A DNA stretch of 64,000 nt from Neptuniibacter halophilus. Its GTDB lineage: Bacteria; Pseudomonadota; Gammaproteobacteria; Pseudomonadales; Balneatricaceae. The notes beneath the pieces were generated by a model, which was not told the origin of the DNA, made no database searches, and saw only the letters and a program-made list of their open reading frames with translations. The stretch covers positions 3,720,001 through 3,784,000 of the forward strand of contig NZ_AP027292.1 of the NCBI RefSeq assembly GCF_030295765.1, written 5' to 3'. Made by a program: the position numbers and the translations under genes. Below are positions 36,953 to 45,399 of the stretch, piece after piece (position 1 is the first letter of the stretch; each line of letters starts with the position of its first letter).

Positions 36953-37673
36953 TGTTCCGACTCTCCTGGATGGAACGTTGATTTACCCGTGCTGAGAGTT
37001 GTTCTGCACTTTCGACCCGCTCCGAATAACGCTGGGTCAGATAGTCACCACAACCGCGGGTCAGCAGAGTAAACTTCATCAGCTCCTCCATCACATCGAC
37101 TATCCGGTCGTAATAAGATGAAGGCTTCATCCGATCCTGATCATCAAACTCGAGGTAGGCCTTGGCCACCGAGGACTGGTTGGGGATCGTGATCATCCGC
37201 ATCCAGCGGCCGAGCACGCGCATCTGATTCAACGTGTTAAAACTCTGTGAGCCCCCGCTGATCTGTATCAGGCCGAGGGTTTTACCCTGCGTCGGACGAA
37301 CCGCGCCCATACTCAGCGGAATCCAGTCAATCTGCGCTTTCATTACCGCAGTCATTGCACCGTGTCGCTCCGGAGAACACCAGACCATGCCGTCACACCA
37401 CTGCACCCACTCGCGCAGTTGGCGCACTTTGGGATGATCCTCATCCTCCTGATCGGGTAAAGGTAAACCACTGGGGTTAAAGATATGGGTTTCAGCCCCC
37501 AGTGCCTGCAGTAACCGGGCAGCTTCTTCGGTTACCAGTCGGCTGAATGAGCGTTCACGCAACGAACCATAAAGAAGCAATATGCGTGGCGGACGCGCTT
37601 CGCCTTTCTGCAACAGGGATTCCATGTCAGGGAGATGCAAATGCTCAGCATGAATATTGGGCAGGTCGTTCAT
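36939..37673 (-). CDS. arsH: ArsH NADPH-dependent FMN reductase / organoarsenical oxidase
   Basis: 244 residues. [21 protein letters not shown] is the flavodoxin-like FMN-binding start (key part: [11 protein letters not shown]), and [23 protein letters not shown] is diagnostic of ArsH. ArsH oxidises trivalent organoarsenicals to less toxic pentavalent forms. Its presence together with arsJ and an ArsP-like permease argues that this operon deals with organic as well as inorganic arsenic. It starts 10 bp after the arsC-arsR fusion. Confidence 0.95.
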   Translation of the reverse strand: MNDLPNIHAEHLHLPDMESLLQKGEARPPRILLLYGSLRERSFSRLVTEEAARLLQALGAETHIFNPSGLPLPDQEDEDHPKVRQLREWVQWCDGMVWCSPERHGAMTAVMKAQIDWIPLSMGAVRPTQGKTLGLIQISGGSQSFNTLNQMRVLGRWMRMITIPNQSSVAKAYLEFDDQDRMKPSSYYDRIVDVMEELMKFTLLTRGCGDYLTQRYSERVESAEQLSARVNQRSIQESRNNGNF

Positions 37674-37683
37674 TGCGCTCTCC

Positions 37684-38451
37684 TCACTCCGCGACCGGTA
37701 AACATTGCGGACGCCCTTCCATGCTATGCAGCCGTGAAAGAGGCGCCTGCAGCAATGTTGCAGAGTGCACCAGCGTGCTCGAAAGTACCTGTTTCATCCA
37801 GTCATTAAGTAACGGATGCATACGATAAAACACCCATTGCCCCTGCCTGCGGTCCAGTAGCAATCCGGCCTTGCGTAACTGGCTCAGGTGACGCGAGATC
37901 TTGGTCTGCGGCATAGCCAGCGCTTCCATCAGCTCACAGACACAGAGTTCGCCTTCACGCTCGATCAGCAGCAGGCTCAGCAGACGGGTTTCATCCGCCA
38001 GCGCTTTGTAAAATTCGACCGGTTGCAGATTTTTGACTTCAGTATCGATGCTCTTACTGTTAACCAGCACAAACAGACGCAGGCGTTCGCTTATCTCCTG
38101 CAGGGTTCGCTGAAACGCTTTAGGGTCATCACTGGTTACCGGATCAGGAAAATCCCAGGCGATCACCACCCCGCTATCGGGCCAGAAACGGCACTCCTGA
38201 TGCGCTTTGTCACAAAGGCTGATCACATAATCAAATGCTTTCTCCTGAAGGCTCTCTACCGATTTAGCCTGCAGCCCTTCAGTTTCAAGGCCAAAGCTTT
38301 CAAGGGCATCGAGTGTGCGGGGATCAATTTCTGTCGGTGCGGTACCGGCACTGAAGACCCTGAACTGATCACCCCCGAGGTGACGCAGCAGCGCTTCAGC
38401 CATCTGTGACCGGGCTGAATTAGCGGTGCAGACGAATAAGACTTTTTTCAT
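37684..38451 (-). CDS. ArsC arsenate reductase fused to ArsR repressor
   Basis: 255 residues. Residues 1-135 are a low-molecular-weight phosphatase-type arsenate reductase: Cys8 in CTANSARS is the nucleophile, DFPDP holds the catalytic Asp, and Cys80 and Cys87 occupy the positions of the Cys82/Cys89 relay pair of thioredoxin-coupled ArsC. Residues about 143-225 are an ArsR winged helix with the As(III) site ELCVCEL (Cys170, Cys172) and the recognition helix [18 protein letters not shown]. The single protein can therefore reduce As(V) and sense As(III). It is first in the operon and likely represses it through the repeats at 38495-38521. Confidence 0.95.
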   Translation of the reverse strand: MKKVLFVCTANSARSQMAEALLRHLGGDQFRVFSAGTAPTEIDPRTLDALESFGLETEGLQAKSVESLQEKAFDYVISLCDKAHQECRFWPDSGVVIAWDFPDPVTSDDPKAFQRTLQEISERLRLFVLVNSKSIDTEVKNLQPVEFYKALADETRLLSLLLIEREGELCVCELMEALAMPQTKISRHLSQLRKAGLLLDRRQGQWVFYRMHPLLNDWMKQVLSSTLVHSATLLQAPLSRLHSMEGRPQCLPVAE

Positions 38452-38494
38452 AGCATTCCTCCAGAATCTGCACGCATGTTACATTCGAAAAAAA

Positions 38495-38521
38495 GCATAT
38501 GCAATATTCCACATATGCAAT
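38495..38521. promoter_or_regulatory. Probable ArsR operator of the arsenic operon
   Basis: CATATGCAAT occurs twice in direct orientation (38496-38505 and 38512-38521), 16 bp apart, 45-70 bp upstream of the arsC-arsR ATG; the first lies in the palindrome GCATATGC. Location and AT-rich dyad character fit ArsR binding sites. Confidence 0.6.
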
Positions 38522-38523
38522 TT

Positions 38524-38642
38524 TTCAGATAAAAGAGTTCAGATAAAAGAGGTAGCGCTCATCAAGGATGCCTGTCAGGCAAGAAGGTAACTACAGAGGA
38601 AGGCAATAAACGAGGAAGATAACAATCAGAGGAAGGTAACAA
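38524..38642. repeat. Short tandem repeats upstream of the arsenic operon
   Basis: A perfect 14-bp tandem duplication TTCAGATAAAAGAG occupies 38524-38537 and 38538-38551. From about 38580 to 38642 a looser purine-rich unit recurs (AGAAGGTAAC, GAGGAAGGCAAT, GAGGAAGATAAC, GAGGAAGGTAAC). No coding frame uses this stretch. Confidence 0.7.
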
Positions 38643-38647
38643 CAGCA

Positions 38648-38668
38648 AAGCCCGGCACTGGCCCGGGT
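38648..38668 (-). terminator. Weak hairpin after the RND operon
   Basis: On the minus strand AACCCGGGCCAGTGCCGGGCTT folds into a GC-rich stem (CCCGG/CCGGG) followed by a short T-containing stretch. It may separate the RND operon from the arsenic operon. Confidence 0.35.
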
Positions 38669-38728
38669 TGAACAAACCCGCATTGACAGAGCGCCGCCCA
38701 CGACAGAGTGCCGGGGCGGCTCGGGAGA

Positions 38729-40168
38729 TCAGGCGTCGGCTGTCAGGCCGGACACCCAGGTGCCGGAGAACACACGCTGCAAGCGGGTATACGCTTCGAG
38801 CTTACGGGTTCTGGCAGTCACCAGATCTGCCTCAGAGTTCAACAGATCGCGCTGGGCGTCCAGATAATCCAGATAGGGAATAATCCCCTCCTCATAACGG
38901 GACCGGGCCTGCTCATAAGCATCGCGGGCGTAAGCCTGACGTTGCTCCAGCTCGGCCAGGCGAACCTGATAGGCCTGCCAGTCAAGAATCGCACCATCTG
39001 CCCGGTTCAGCAGGTTGAGCCAGGTTTGTTCATACTCGGCGACAACCGCCTGCTCTTCAAGGCTACGGGCTTCCAGATTGGCGCGTAACGCCGATAGATT
39101 AAACAGCGACCAGTTAAGCCGTGGCTGTATGGCAATCTGCTCCCGGGCATCGGTCAGATTCAGACTGGAGGCACTCAGCCAACCCAGCACGCCACTGACA
39201 CTGATATCCGGATAGAGCGAAGCCTGCGCTTCGTCAGACAGTGCTACAGCATCCGCCACACGTGCTTCTGCGAGACGTACCTCAGGGGCCTGACGCAAGG
39301 CTCGTTCCGGTTCTCTGATTTGCAACTGCAGCGCCTGTTCCGGGTAAAGCTGCGGGATCTGTACCCCGGCTTGCAGTTCTGTCAGGGTTTGTCCGGTCAA
39401 AGTCGCCAGCGCTTCCTGATATTGGGTGCGCAGTACATCCAGATCAGGTTTTCGCGCCCGATACTCAAACAGCAATGCCTGAGTACGGCTGAGTTCCAAC
39501 GGTGTTGACAGCCCTTCATCAACGCGCAACTGCAGCACACTTACACTCTGGTTGAGTAACTGCAACTGCTTATTGAGCAGAGTGAGTTGCTCTTCGGTAC
39601 CCATTAAGCGGATGTAGGTATCCACCACCCCGCTGACCACATCAGCCAGACTCTGCGCACGCAGAGCCTGCTGATTTTCAACGCTGGCCTGAGCCTGACG
39701 GATACGCGCACTGATCCGGCCAAACAGATCCAACTGCCACTCGGCTGCCAGCCCTGCGGCAGCACGTTCCTGACGGCTGACCTCCAATCCACTACTGCCC
39801 TGTTGCCGGGACATTTCCAGTGAGCCGGATACCCCACCCTGCGGGCGACGCTGATCGCGACTGACCTGCAAGCGGGCCAGTTCTGCTTCCAGTCGCAGCG
39901 CCGTTGCTGACAGATCATGGTTGTTTGCAAGCGCCTGATTGACCAGCGCTGCCAGTTGCGGATCTGAGAAATCCTGCCACCAGCGATCCCCGTTCCGGGT
40001 TTCCGTCGCCTGAGCAGCGACACTGCCGGTGACCTGCTGCAGGGCCCGGGCATCGGGCGCAGGCAGAGGTGCATGCTGAGCTGTGATTGCACAGCCCGCC
40101 AGCCAGATTGCCGCCGCCATCACCGACACAGGACGCACAACCGTCCGCGATAAATGCAACTTAGTCAT
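38729..40168 (-). CDS. RND efflux outer-membrane lipoprotein channel (NodT/OprN family)
   Basis: 479 residues. An N-terminal lipobox WLAGC (Cys26) marks a lipoprotein. The body has the two-fold repeat of outer-membrane efflux proteins: QRRPQGGVSGSLEMS and WQLDLFGRISARIRQAQ in the first half, PDISVSGVLGWLS and LNWSLFNLSALRANLEARSL in the second, with long coiled-coil helices between. It forms the trimeric channel of the tripartite pump. The start overlaps the pump gene stop by 8 nt, so translation is coupled. Confidence 0.95.
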   Translation of the reverse strand: MTKLHLSRTVVRPVSVMAAAIWLAGCAITAQHAPLPAPDARALQQVTGSVAAQATETRNGDRWWQDFSDPQLAALVNQALANNHDLSATALRLEAELARLQVSRDQRRPQGGVSGSLEMSRQQGSSGLEVSRQERAAAGLAAEWQLDLFGRISARIRQAQASVENQQALRAQSLADVVSGVVDTYIRLMGTEEQLTLLNKQLQLLNQSVSVLQLRVDEGLSTPLELSRTQALLFEYRARKPDLDVLRTQYQEALATLTGQTLTELQAGVQIPQLYPEQALQLQIREPERALRQAPEVRLAEARVADAVALSDEAQASLYPDISVSGVLGWLSASSLNLTDAREQIAIQPRLNWSLFNLSALRANLEARSLEEQAVVAEYEQTWLNLLNRADGAILDWQAYQVRLAELEQRQAYARDAYEQARSRYEEGIIPYLDYLDAQRDLLNSEADLVTARTRKLEAYTRLQRVFSGTWVSGLTADA

Positions 40169-43100
40169 GGCTTGCCTCCACAGTCTGCTGTGTTTCTTGT
40201 TTACGTCGCTCCAGTGCCGTCATGGCCATATAGAACACCGGCGTGAACAGCAGGCCAAACAGGGTCACCCCGATCATCCCGGAAAAGACCGCCACACCCA
40301 TGGCCTGACGCATCTCTGCACCCGCGCCACTGGCCAGTACCAGTGGTACAACACCGGCGGTAAAGGCAATGGAGGTCATCAGAATCGGGCGCAATCGCAG
40401 GCGACAGGCTTCGAGAATCGCATCCAGACGCGATGCCCCCTGATGACGGCTGTCCCGTGCGAACTCAACCATCAGTATCGCGTTCTTACAGGCCAGAGCC
40501 ACCAGTACGATCAGCGCAATCCGGGTGAAGATATTATTATCTCCGTCCATCAGCCAGATACCTGCCAGTGCCGACAGAATGGTCATCGGTACGATCAGGA
40601 TGATGGCCAGAGGCAGAGTCAGGCTCTCATACTGTGCAGCCAGCACCATAAACACCAGCAAGACCACCAGCGGGAAGATATACACCATGGTGTTACCCGC
40701 CAGAATCTGCTGATAGGTCACTTCAGTCCATTCAAAGGCCATACCCTTATCCAGCTCCTGCTGCAGGATTCGCTCGATGGCTGCCTGAGCCTGATCGGAG
40801 CTGTACCCCGGCGCCGGATTACCATTTAACTCGGCACTCGGGTAACCGTTGTAATGCATCACACGATCGGGCCCTATTGCCGGTTCTACCGTCAGCACCG
40901 AACCCAGCGGAACCATATCACCCGCAGCATTACGCACTTTCAGACGCAATATCTGCTCAGGATCAACACGGAAGCCGGCGTCGGCCTGTGCATTCACCTG
41001 ATAGGTCTTACCGAACAGGTTGAAGTCGTTGACATAAAGAGACCCCAGATAGATCTGCAGGGTTTCGAAAACCTGCTCCAGAGGAATTCCCTGTAACATA
41101 GCCTGTTCGCGATCGACCTCGATATCCATCTGTGGCACCTGAATACGGAAGCTCGAATAGAGCCCGGTCAGCGCCGGATCCTGTCGCGCAGCATTCAGCA
41201 CCTTCTGCAGGTTCTCAAACAGCGCCTCAAATCCAAGGCTGCCACGGTCTTCAATCTGCAGTTTGAAGCCGCCGGTTGTACCCAACCCCAGAATCGGAGG
41301 TGGCGGGAATACCGCAACAAAGGCTTCATCAATCGCCGCAAAGCGCCCGTTAAGCTGACCGGCAATCGCATTGGCCGACAGCGCAGGGGCACCACGTTCA
41401 GCGAAATCTTCCAGTGTTACAAACACGATGCCGCTGTTAGAGCTGTTGGTAAAACCGTTAACCGACAGGCCGGGGAACGAAACCGTCTGCATCACACCCT
41501 TGGTCTGCAGCGCGATTTTTTCCATCTCACGTACTACTGATTCAGTACGGTCCAGGCTGGAAGCATCCGGCAACTGCGCCACCGCCACCAGATATTGCTT
41601 ATCCTGCAGTGGAATAAAACCACCCGGCACTGCATCAAACAGTTTAATGGTTCCACCCAGCAGGCCCAGATAAACAACACCGACGACAACACTGAGACGA
41701 ATCAGCTTCTTAACGCCTTTTTCATACATCCGGCCACTGCGCTCAAACAGGCGGTTGAACGGTTCAAATAACCAGCGACCAAACAGTGCATTCATCCCCC
41801 GGGTCAGCAGATCCGGTTTTGCATCATGTCCGCGCAACAACAGTGCCGACAGCGCCGGAGACAGCGTCAGAGAGTTAAACGCTGAGATCAGCGTAGAGAT
41901 CGTAATCGTTAACGCGAACTGCTTATAAAACTGGCCACTCAGGCCCTGAATAAAGGCTGTCGGAATAAAGACCGCACACAGTACCAGCGCAATCGCAATA
42001 ATCGGGCCGGTTACTTCAGTCATGGCCTGACGGGTTGCCGCAACCGGTGAAAGTCCGTTGGCGATGTTACGTTCTACGTTTTCCACGACCACGATAGCGT
42101 CGTCTACCACGATGCCGATCGCCAGAACCAGCCCAAATAGCGACAGGGTATTAATCGATACACCGAGCCACTGCATCACGGCAAAGGTACCGATCAGCGA
42201 TACCGGTACTGCAATCAGAGGAATAATCGAAGCGCGCCATGTCTGCAGGAACAGAATCACCACAATCACAACCAGCACAATCGCTTCAAGCAGCGTATGA
42301 ATCACCGCATCAATTGAGCCCCGGACAAATACCGTCGGGTCATAGGCAATTTTGTATTCAACACCGTCCGGGAACTGCTGCGCCAGATCATCCATCGTGG
42401 TGCGGACCTGATCAGAAAGCTCGATCGCGTTAGCACCCGGACGCTGGAAAATCGGGATCGCCACGGCGGTCTGCCCGTTCAGCAACGCCCGCAGTGAATA
42501 GGTATCCTGCCCCAGATCGATGCGGGCCACATCACGCAGCCGGGTAATCGCACCGCTCTCATCAACCTGAACAACAATGTTCTCAAACTCTTCGGTACTT
42601 TCCAGACGGCCCTTCACGTTCAGCAGCACCTGAAATTCGCTGTCGAGGCTGACCGGCTGAGCGCCAAGACTACCCGCAGCCACCTGCTGGTTCTGTTCAC
42701 GTACCGCAGCAACCACATCACCGGGCACCAGATTACGCGCCGCCAGTGCATCCGGGTCCAGCCACAGACGCATGGAGTATTTGCCACCGCCGAAAAGCTG
42801 CACATCACCCACACCCGGCAGGCGTGCAAGCTGATCTTTAATATAAATATCGGCGTAGTTAGACAGGTAGCTGATCTCACGATCCCCCTCCGGGGAGAAC
42901 AGATGAACCACCATGGTCAGGTTTGGCGACGATTTCTCGGCGACTACACCGAGCCGCTGAACCTCCTGCGGCAGCCGTGGTAGCGCACTGGTTACGCGGT
43001 TCTGCACCTGAACCTGAGCCCGGTCGAGATCGGTACCCAGCGCGAAGGTCAGTGTCAGAGTCATCCGCCCGTCGGTGGTTGCCTGTGAGAACATATACAG

Positions 43101-43331
43101 CATGTTTTCAATGCCGTTCATCTCCTGCTCCAGCGGCGAGGCAACGGTTTCAGCAATGACCTTCGGATTGGCGCCCGGATAATTAGCCGTCACCACCACT
43201 GTCGGTGGCACCACTTCCGGGTACTCGCTGACCGGTAACTGAAACAGCGAGATACTGCCCCCGACCAGTATCAGCAAAGACAGCATGGCCGCAAAGATGG
43301 GCCGGCTGATAAAGAAATGACTGAATTTCAT
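40161..43331 (-). CDS. RND multidrug efflux pump subunit (HAE1 family, MexF-like)
   Basis: 1,056 residues, full length for the hydrophobe/amphiphile efflux-1 family. It begins MKFSHFFISRPIFAAML, has the proton-relay Asp410-Asp411 pair in TM4 (GIVVDDAIVVVENVE), two large periplasmic domains, and the C-terminal half motif GVAVFSGMIGVTLFGLLFTPVFY (key part: GLLFTPVFY). It pumps amphiphilic drugs or solvents from the periplasm and inner leaflet to the outside through the outer-membrane partner. By remembered sequence it is nearest the MexF/BpeF group; substrates cannot be predicted. It lies between its adaptor (15 bp away) and channel genes. No intact regulator gene is adjacent. Confidence 0.95.
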   Translation of the reverse strand: MKFSHFFISRPIFAAMLSLLILVGGSISLFQLPVSEYPEVVPPTVVVTANYPGANPKVIAETVASPLEQEMNGIENMLYMFSQATTDGRMTLTLTFALGTDLDRAQVQVQNRVTSALPRLPQEVQRLGVVAEKSSPNLTMVVHLFSPEGDREISYLSNYADIYIKDQLARLPGVGDVQLFGGGKYSMRLWLDPDALAARNLVPGDVVAAVREQNQQVAAGSLGAQPVSLDSEFQVLLNVKGRLESTEEFENIVVQVDESGAITRLRDVARIDLGQDTYSLRALLNGQTAVAIPIFQRPGANAIELSDQVRTTMDDLAQQFPDGVEYKIAYDPTVFVRGSIDAVIHTLLEAIVLVVIVVILFLQTWRASIIPLIAVPVSLIGTFAVMQWLGVSINTLSLFGLVLAIGIVVDDAIVVVENVERNIANGLSPVAATRQAMTEVTGPIIAIALVLCAVFIPTAFIQGLSGQFYKQFALTITISTLISAFNSLTLSPALSALLLRGHDAKPDLLTRGMNALFGRWLFEPFNRLFERSGRMYEKGVKKLIRLSVVVGVVYLGLLGGTIKLFDAVPGGFIPLQDKQYLVAVAQLPDASSLDRTESVVREMEKIALQTKGVMQTVSFPGLSVNGFTNSSNSGIVFVTLEDFAERGAPALSANAIAGQLNGRFAAIDEAFVAVFPPPPILGLGTTGGFKLQIEDRGSLGFEALFENLQKVLNAARQDPALTGLYSSFRIQVPQMDIEVDREQAMLQGIPLEQVFETLQIYLGSLYVNDFNLFGKTYQVNAQADAGFRVDPEQILRLKVRNAAGDMVPLGSVLTVEPAIGPDRVMHYNGYPSAELNGNPAPGYSSDQAQAAIERILQQELDKGMAFEWTEVTYQQILAGNTMVYIFPLVVLLVFMVLAAQYESLTLPLAIILIVPMTILSALAGIWLMDGDNNIFTRIALIVLVALACKNAILMVEFARDSRHQGASRLDAILEACRLRLRPILMTSIAFTAGVVPLVLASGAGAEMRQAMGVAVFSGMIGVTLFGLLFTPVFYMAMTALERRKQETQQTVEASHD

Positions 43332-43346
43332 GTGTGCTGTTTCCGT

Positions 43347-44498
43347 TTATGCTGAAGGTTTTGACAACTGTGCAACCAGTGTCAGATCCTGTGCTTCAAT
43401 TTTTACATCACGCGGTGCCACCGGCATGCCGGGGCCAACCCGTGCCGGTCCATTCACCGCAATGCGCTCGCCCGGCTCCAGCCCGGATTCAACGATACGC
43501 AGAGCGCCTTCACGACGGCCCAGTTCAACCCGGCGGTATTCCAGCACATTGCTGTCGTTAACGATCAGGACAAAGCGGCTTTTAAGATCCGTTCCTACCG
43601 CCCGGTCAGGTACCACGATCTTCGGCTGGCTGGCCTCTGCTTTAAGCTGAATACGGGCAAACGCACCGGGTCTCAGACCTGCATCTGCAGAAGCTAAAAC
43701 GGCACGCACGCGCAGGGTACCGGTCTGTTCGTTAATCCGGTTATCGATAAAGTCGATCACCCCGTGATATTTCTGATCATGGTTGCCGGCAAGGCTCAAC
43801 TGCGCCTCTGTCTCGCTGTTCATCTTGACTGCGGCAAAGGAAGCGTTCCAGGTGCGTTCATCGACATCAAAGTAGGCATACAGCCGGTCGGTAGCTACCA
43901 GCGAGGTCAGTACACTCTGCCCGGCCTGCACGTTATTACCTGCGGTAATAAATGCATTAGATACCTGCCCGTCGATCGGTGCCCGGACTTGAGTAAATTC
44001 CAGATTCAACCGGGCAGCTTCCAGCGCGGCTTTAACCGAGCCCAGCTCAGCCAGACGCTGGCTGGCAACGGAGAGACGCGATTCAGCCTGCTCAGCAGAC
44101 ATCGCATTGCGTCCCTGCAGGCGTTTCGCACGCTGCGCTTCGGAACGGGCCTGACGCAACGCCGCCTGGGCACGATTCAGCTCAGCTTCCAGCCGTGCCA
44201 CTTCGGCAGCAAAGGGCCGCGCATCAATGCGGAACAGCAGGTCGCCGCGTTTAACGTGGCTGCCCTCACGAAACTCAACTGATTCAATGACACCCGACAC
44301 ACGCGGCCGTAATGCAACCTGCTGTGGTGATTCCAGTCGGGTGGTAAAGGTATATTCCGGGCTGTACTGTGCATACAGCACCGGTGCTACATCTACCGGC
44401 TGGGCCGGCGGGGCCGACGTGCTGGACGGGTCTGCCTCGGCAGTACAACCAGCCAGTACAACAGCAAATAAAACAGAGGACAGTAAGCGAAGTTGCAT
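43347..44498 (-). CDS. RND efflux periplasmic adaptor lipoprotein (MexE/AcrA-like)
   Basis: 383 residues from ATG 44498, which has GGAG 9 nt upstream; the in-frame GTG at 44507 is less likely. The lipobox LAGC gives an acylated N-terminus. The order is membrane-fusion protein: lipoyl half-motif RPRVSGVIESVEFREGSHVKRGD (key part: VSGVIESVEFREGS), an alpha-helical hairpin (about residues 100-160), the second lipoyl half RAPIDGQVSNAFITAGN, and a beta-barrel domain. It bridges the pump and the outer-membrane channel and is first in the operon. Confidence 0.95.
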   Translation of the reverse strand: MQLRLLSSVLFAVVLAGCTAEADPSSTSAPPAQPVDVAPVLYAQYSPEYTFTTRLESPQQVALRPRVSGVIESVEFREGSHVKRGDLLFRIDARPFAAEVARLEAELNRAQAALRQARSEAQRAKRLQGRNAMSAEQAESRLSVASQRLAELGSVKAALEAARLNLEFTQVRAPIDGQVSNAFITAGNNVQAGQSVLTSLVATDRLYAYFDVDERTWNASFAAVKMNSETEAQLSLAGNHDQKYHGVIDFIDNRINEQTGTLRVRAVLASADAGLRPGAFARIQLKAEASQPKIVVPDRAVGTDLKSRFVLIVNDSNVLEYRRVELGRREGALRIVESGLEPGERIAVNGPARVGPGMPVAPRDVKIEAQDLTLVAQLSKPSA

Positions 44499-44666
44499 AG
44501 TTCTCACTCCAGTGTGGCCTGTAAAGGGTCGAAGGGGATTGTCAGACGCAAGTATCAGGCAAGCAGAACAGTGCTTGTAGACCGGTAACGGTTACATTGG
44601 TTAAAACAATAAGTTGAAAGCTGATTAAAACCTTTGTAACCATGCGGCATTGGCACGTGCAATACA

Positions 44667-44975
44667 GTGGTATCAAAGGTCAAGACTGGCCCCCTGCAGA
44701 GGCCCGGCCGCCACGGAAAACGAGGGCTTGCCGATGCGGCACTTTATACCGCTATTCTCCATGAAACGGGAATGGTCACACTGGCGGTAATCACCAGCCT
44801 GAATTTTAATTTTTTAAGCAAGCCTGATGCACAGCGGGATCTGATGGCGCGCTGCAAACTACTTAAGGTGGGCAGGTCATTAATCGTCGGCGAGGTTTTT
44901 CTGCATTCAGACGGGCGCGATGAGCCGGTTGCCCATGCGGTAGGCACCTACGAGATCCCTTCAGCCAACGCTTAA
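44667..44975 (+). pseudogene. N-terminally truncated PaaI-type hotdog thioesterase
   Basis: The frame from about 44727 reads LADAALYTAI, then TLAVITSLNFNFLSKP, KLLKVGRSLIVGEVFL and VAHAVGTYEI, which line up with the central and C-terminal hotdog motifs of the PaaI family. The expected N-terminal 40-50 residues, including the catalytic HGG turn, are absent; the sequence in that place (GPLQRPGRHGKRG) is not recognisable. No good ribosome site is seen. The gene is probably decayed. Stop at 44975. Confidence 0.6.
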
Positions 44976-45032
44976 CCAGATAACCCTGCCGGAGATTGCC
45001 GGCAGGGCTTCGACTCAGGAGGATATTGGCGC

Positions 45033-45356
45033 TTAGCCAACCGTTACTTCAGGCGCGTTCAGGATCTGCAATTTGACATCGGAGATCCATTCACCCACCG
45101 CCTGATGATATGCCCGCATATGCGGGGTATTGAGGTGGGATTCAAGATCCGCAACGGACTCCCACTGTTCTATAAGGGTAATCACATCCTGACGATACTC
45201 TACCTGCCTGGGTAGCCCTTCAGGGGTATCAATGAGGGGCTCGTAAGCATAACAGCCGGGCTCTTTGAATACGTCAGAACGCACGTTGAACAGCGCCTGC
45301 AGCACAGCGTCTCGCTGCCCATCGGTTGCTTCAATCGTAGCAATGACATGAATCAT
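45033..45356 (-). CDS. ABM-domain protein (antibiotic biosynthesis monooxygenase family)
   Basis: 107 residues from ATG 45356, preceded by GGAG; the longer frame upstream runs into the ene-reductase 3' end and is not coding. It is a single ferredoxin-like ABM domain: MIHVIATIEATDGQRDAVL, EPGCYAYEPL, and FxxxEQWES (LIEQWESVADLESHLNTPHM, key part: EQWESVADLESHL). Such small dimeric proteins act as quinol monooxygenases or similar (YgiN-like), or have unknown roles. It lies 43 bp downstream of ene-reductase copy 2 on the same strand, so the pair is probably one operon. Confidence 0.88.
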   Translation of the reverse strand: MIHVIATIEATDGQRDAVLQALFNVRSDVFKEPGCYAYEPLIDTPEGLPRQVEYRQDVITLIEQWESVADLESHLNTPHMRAYHQAVGEWISDVKLQILNAPEVTVG

Positions 45357-45399
45357 TGTGTTCTCCAGACAATGGGGGTATCCCCCCCCACTACTCTGA

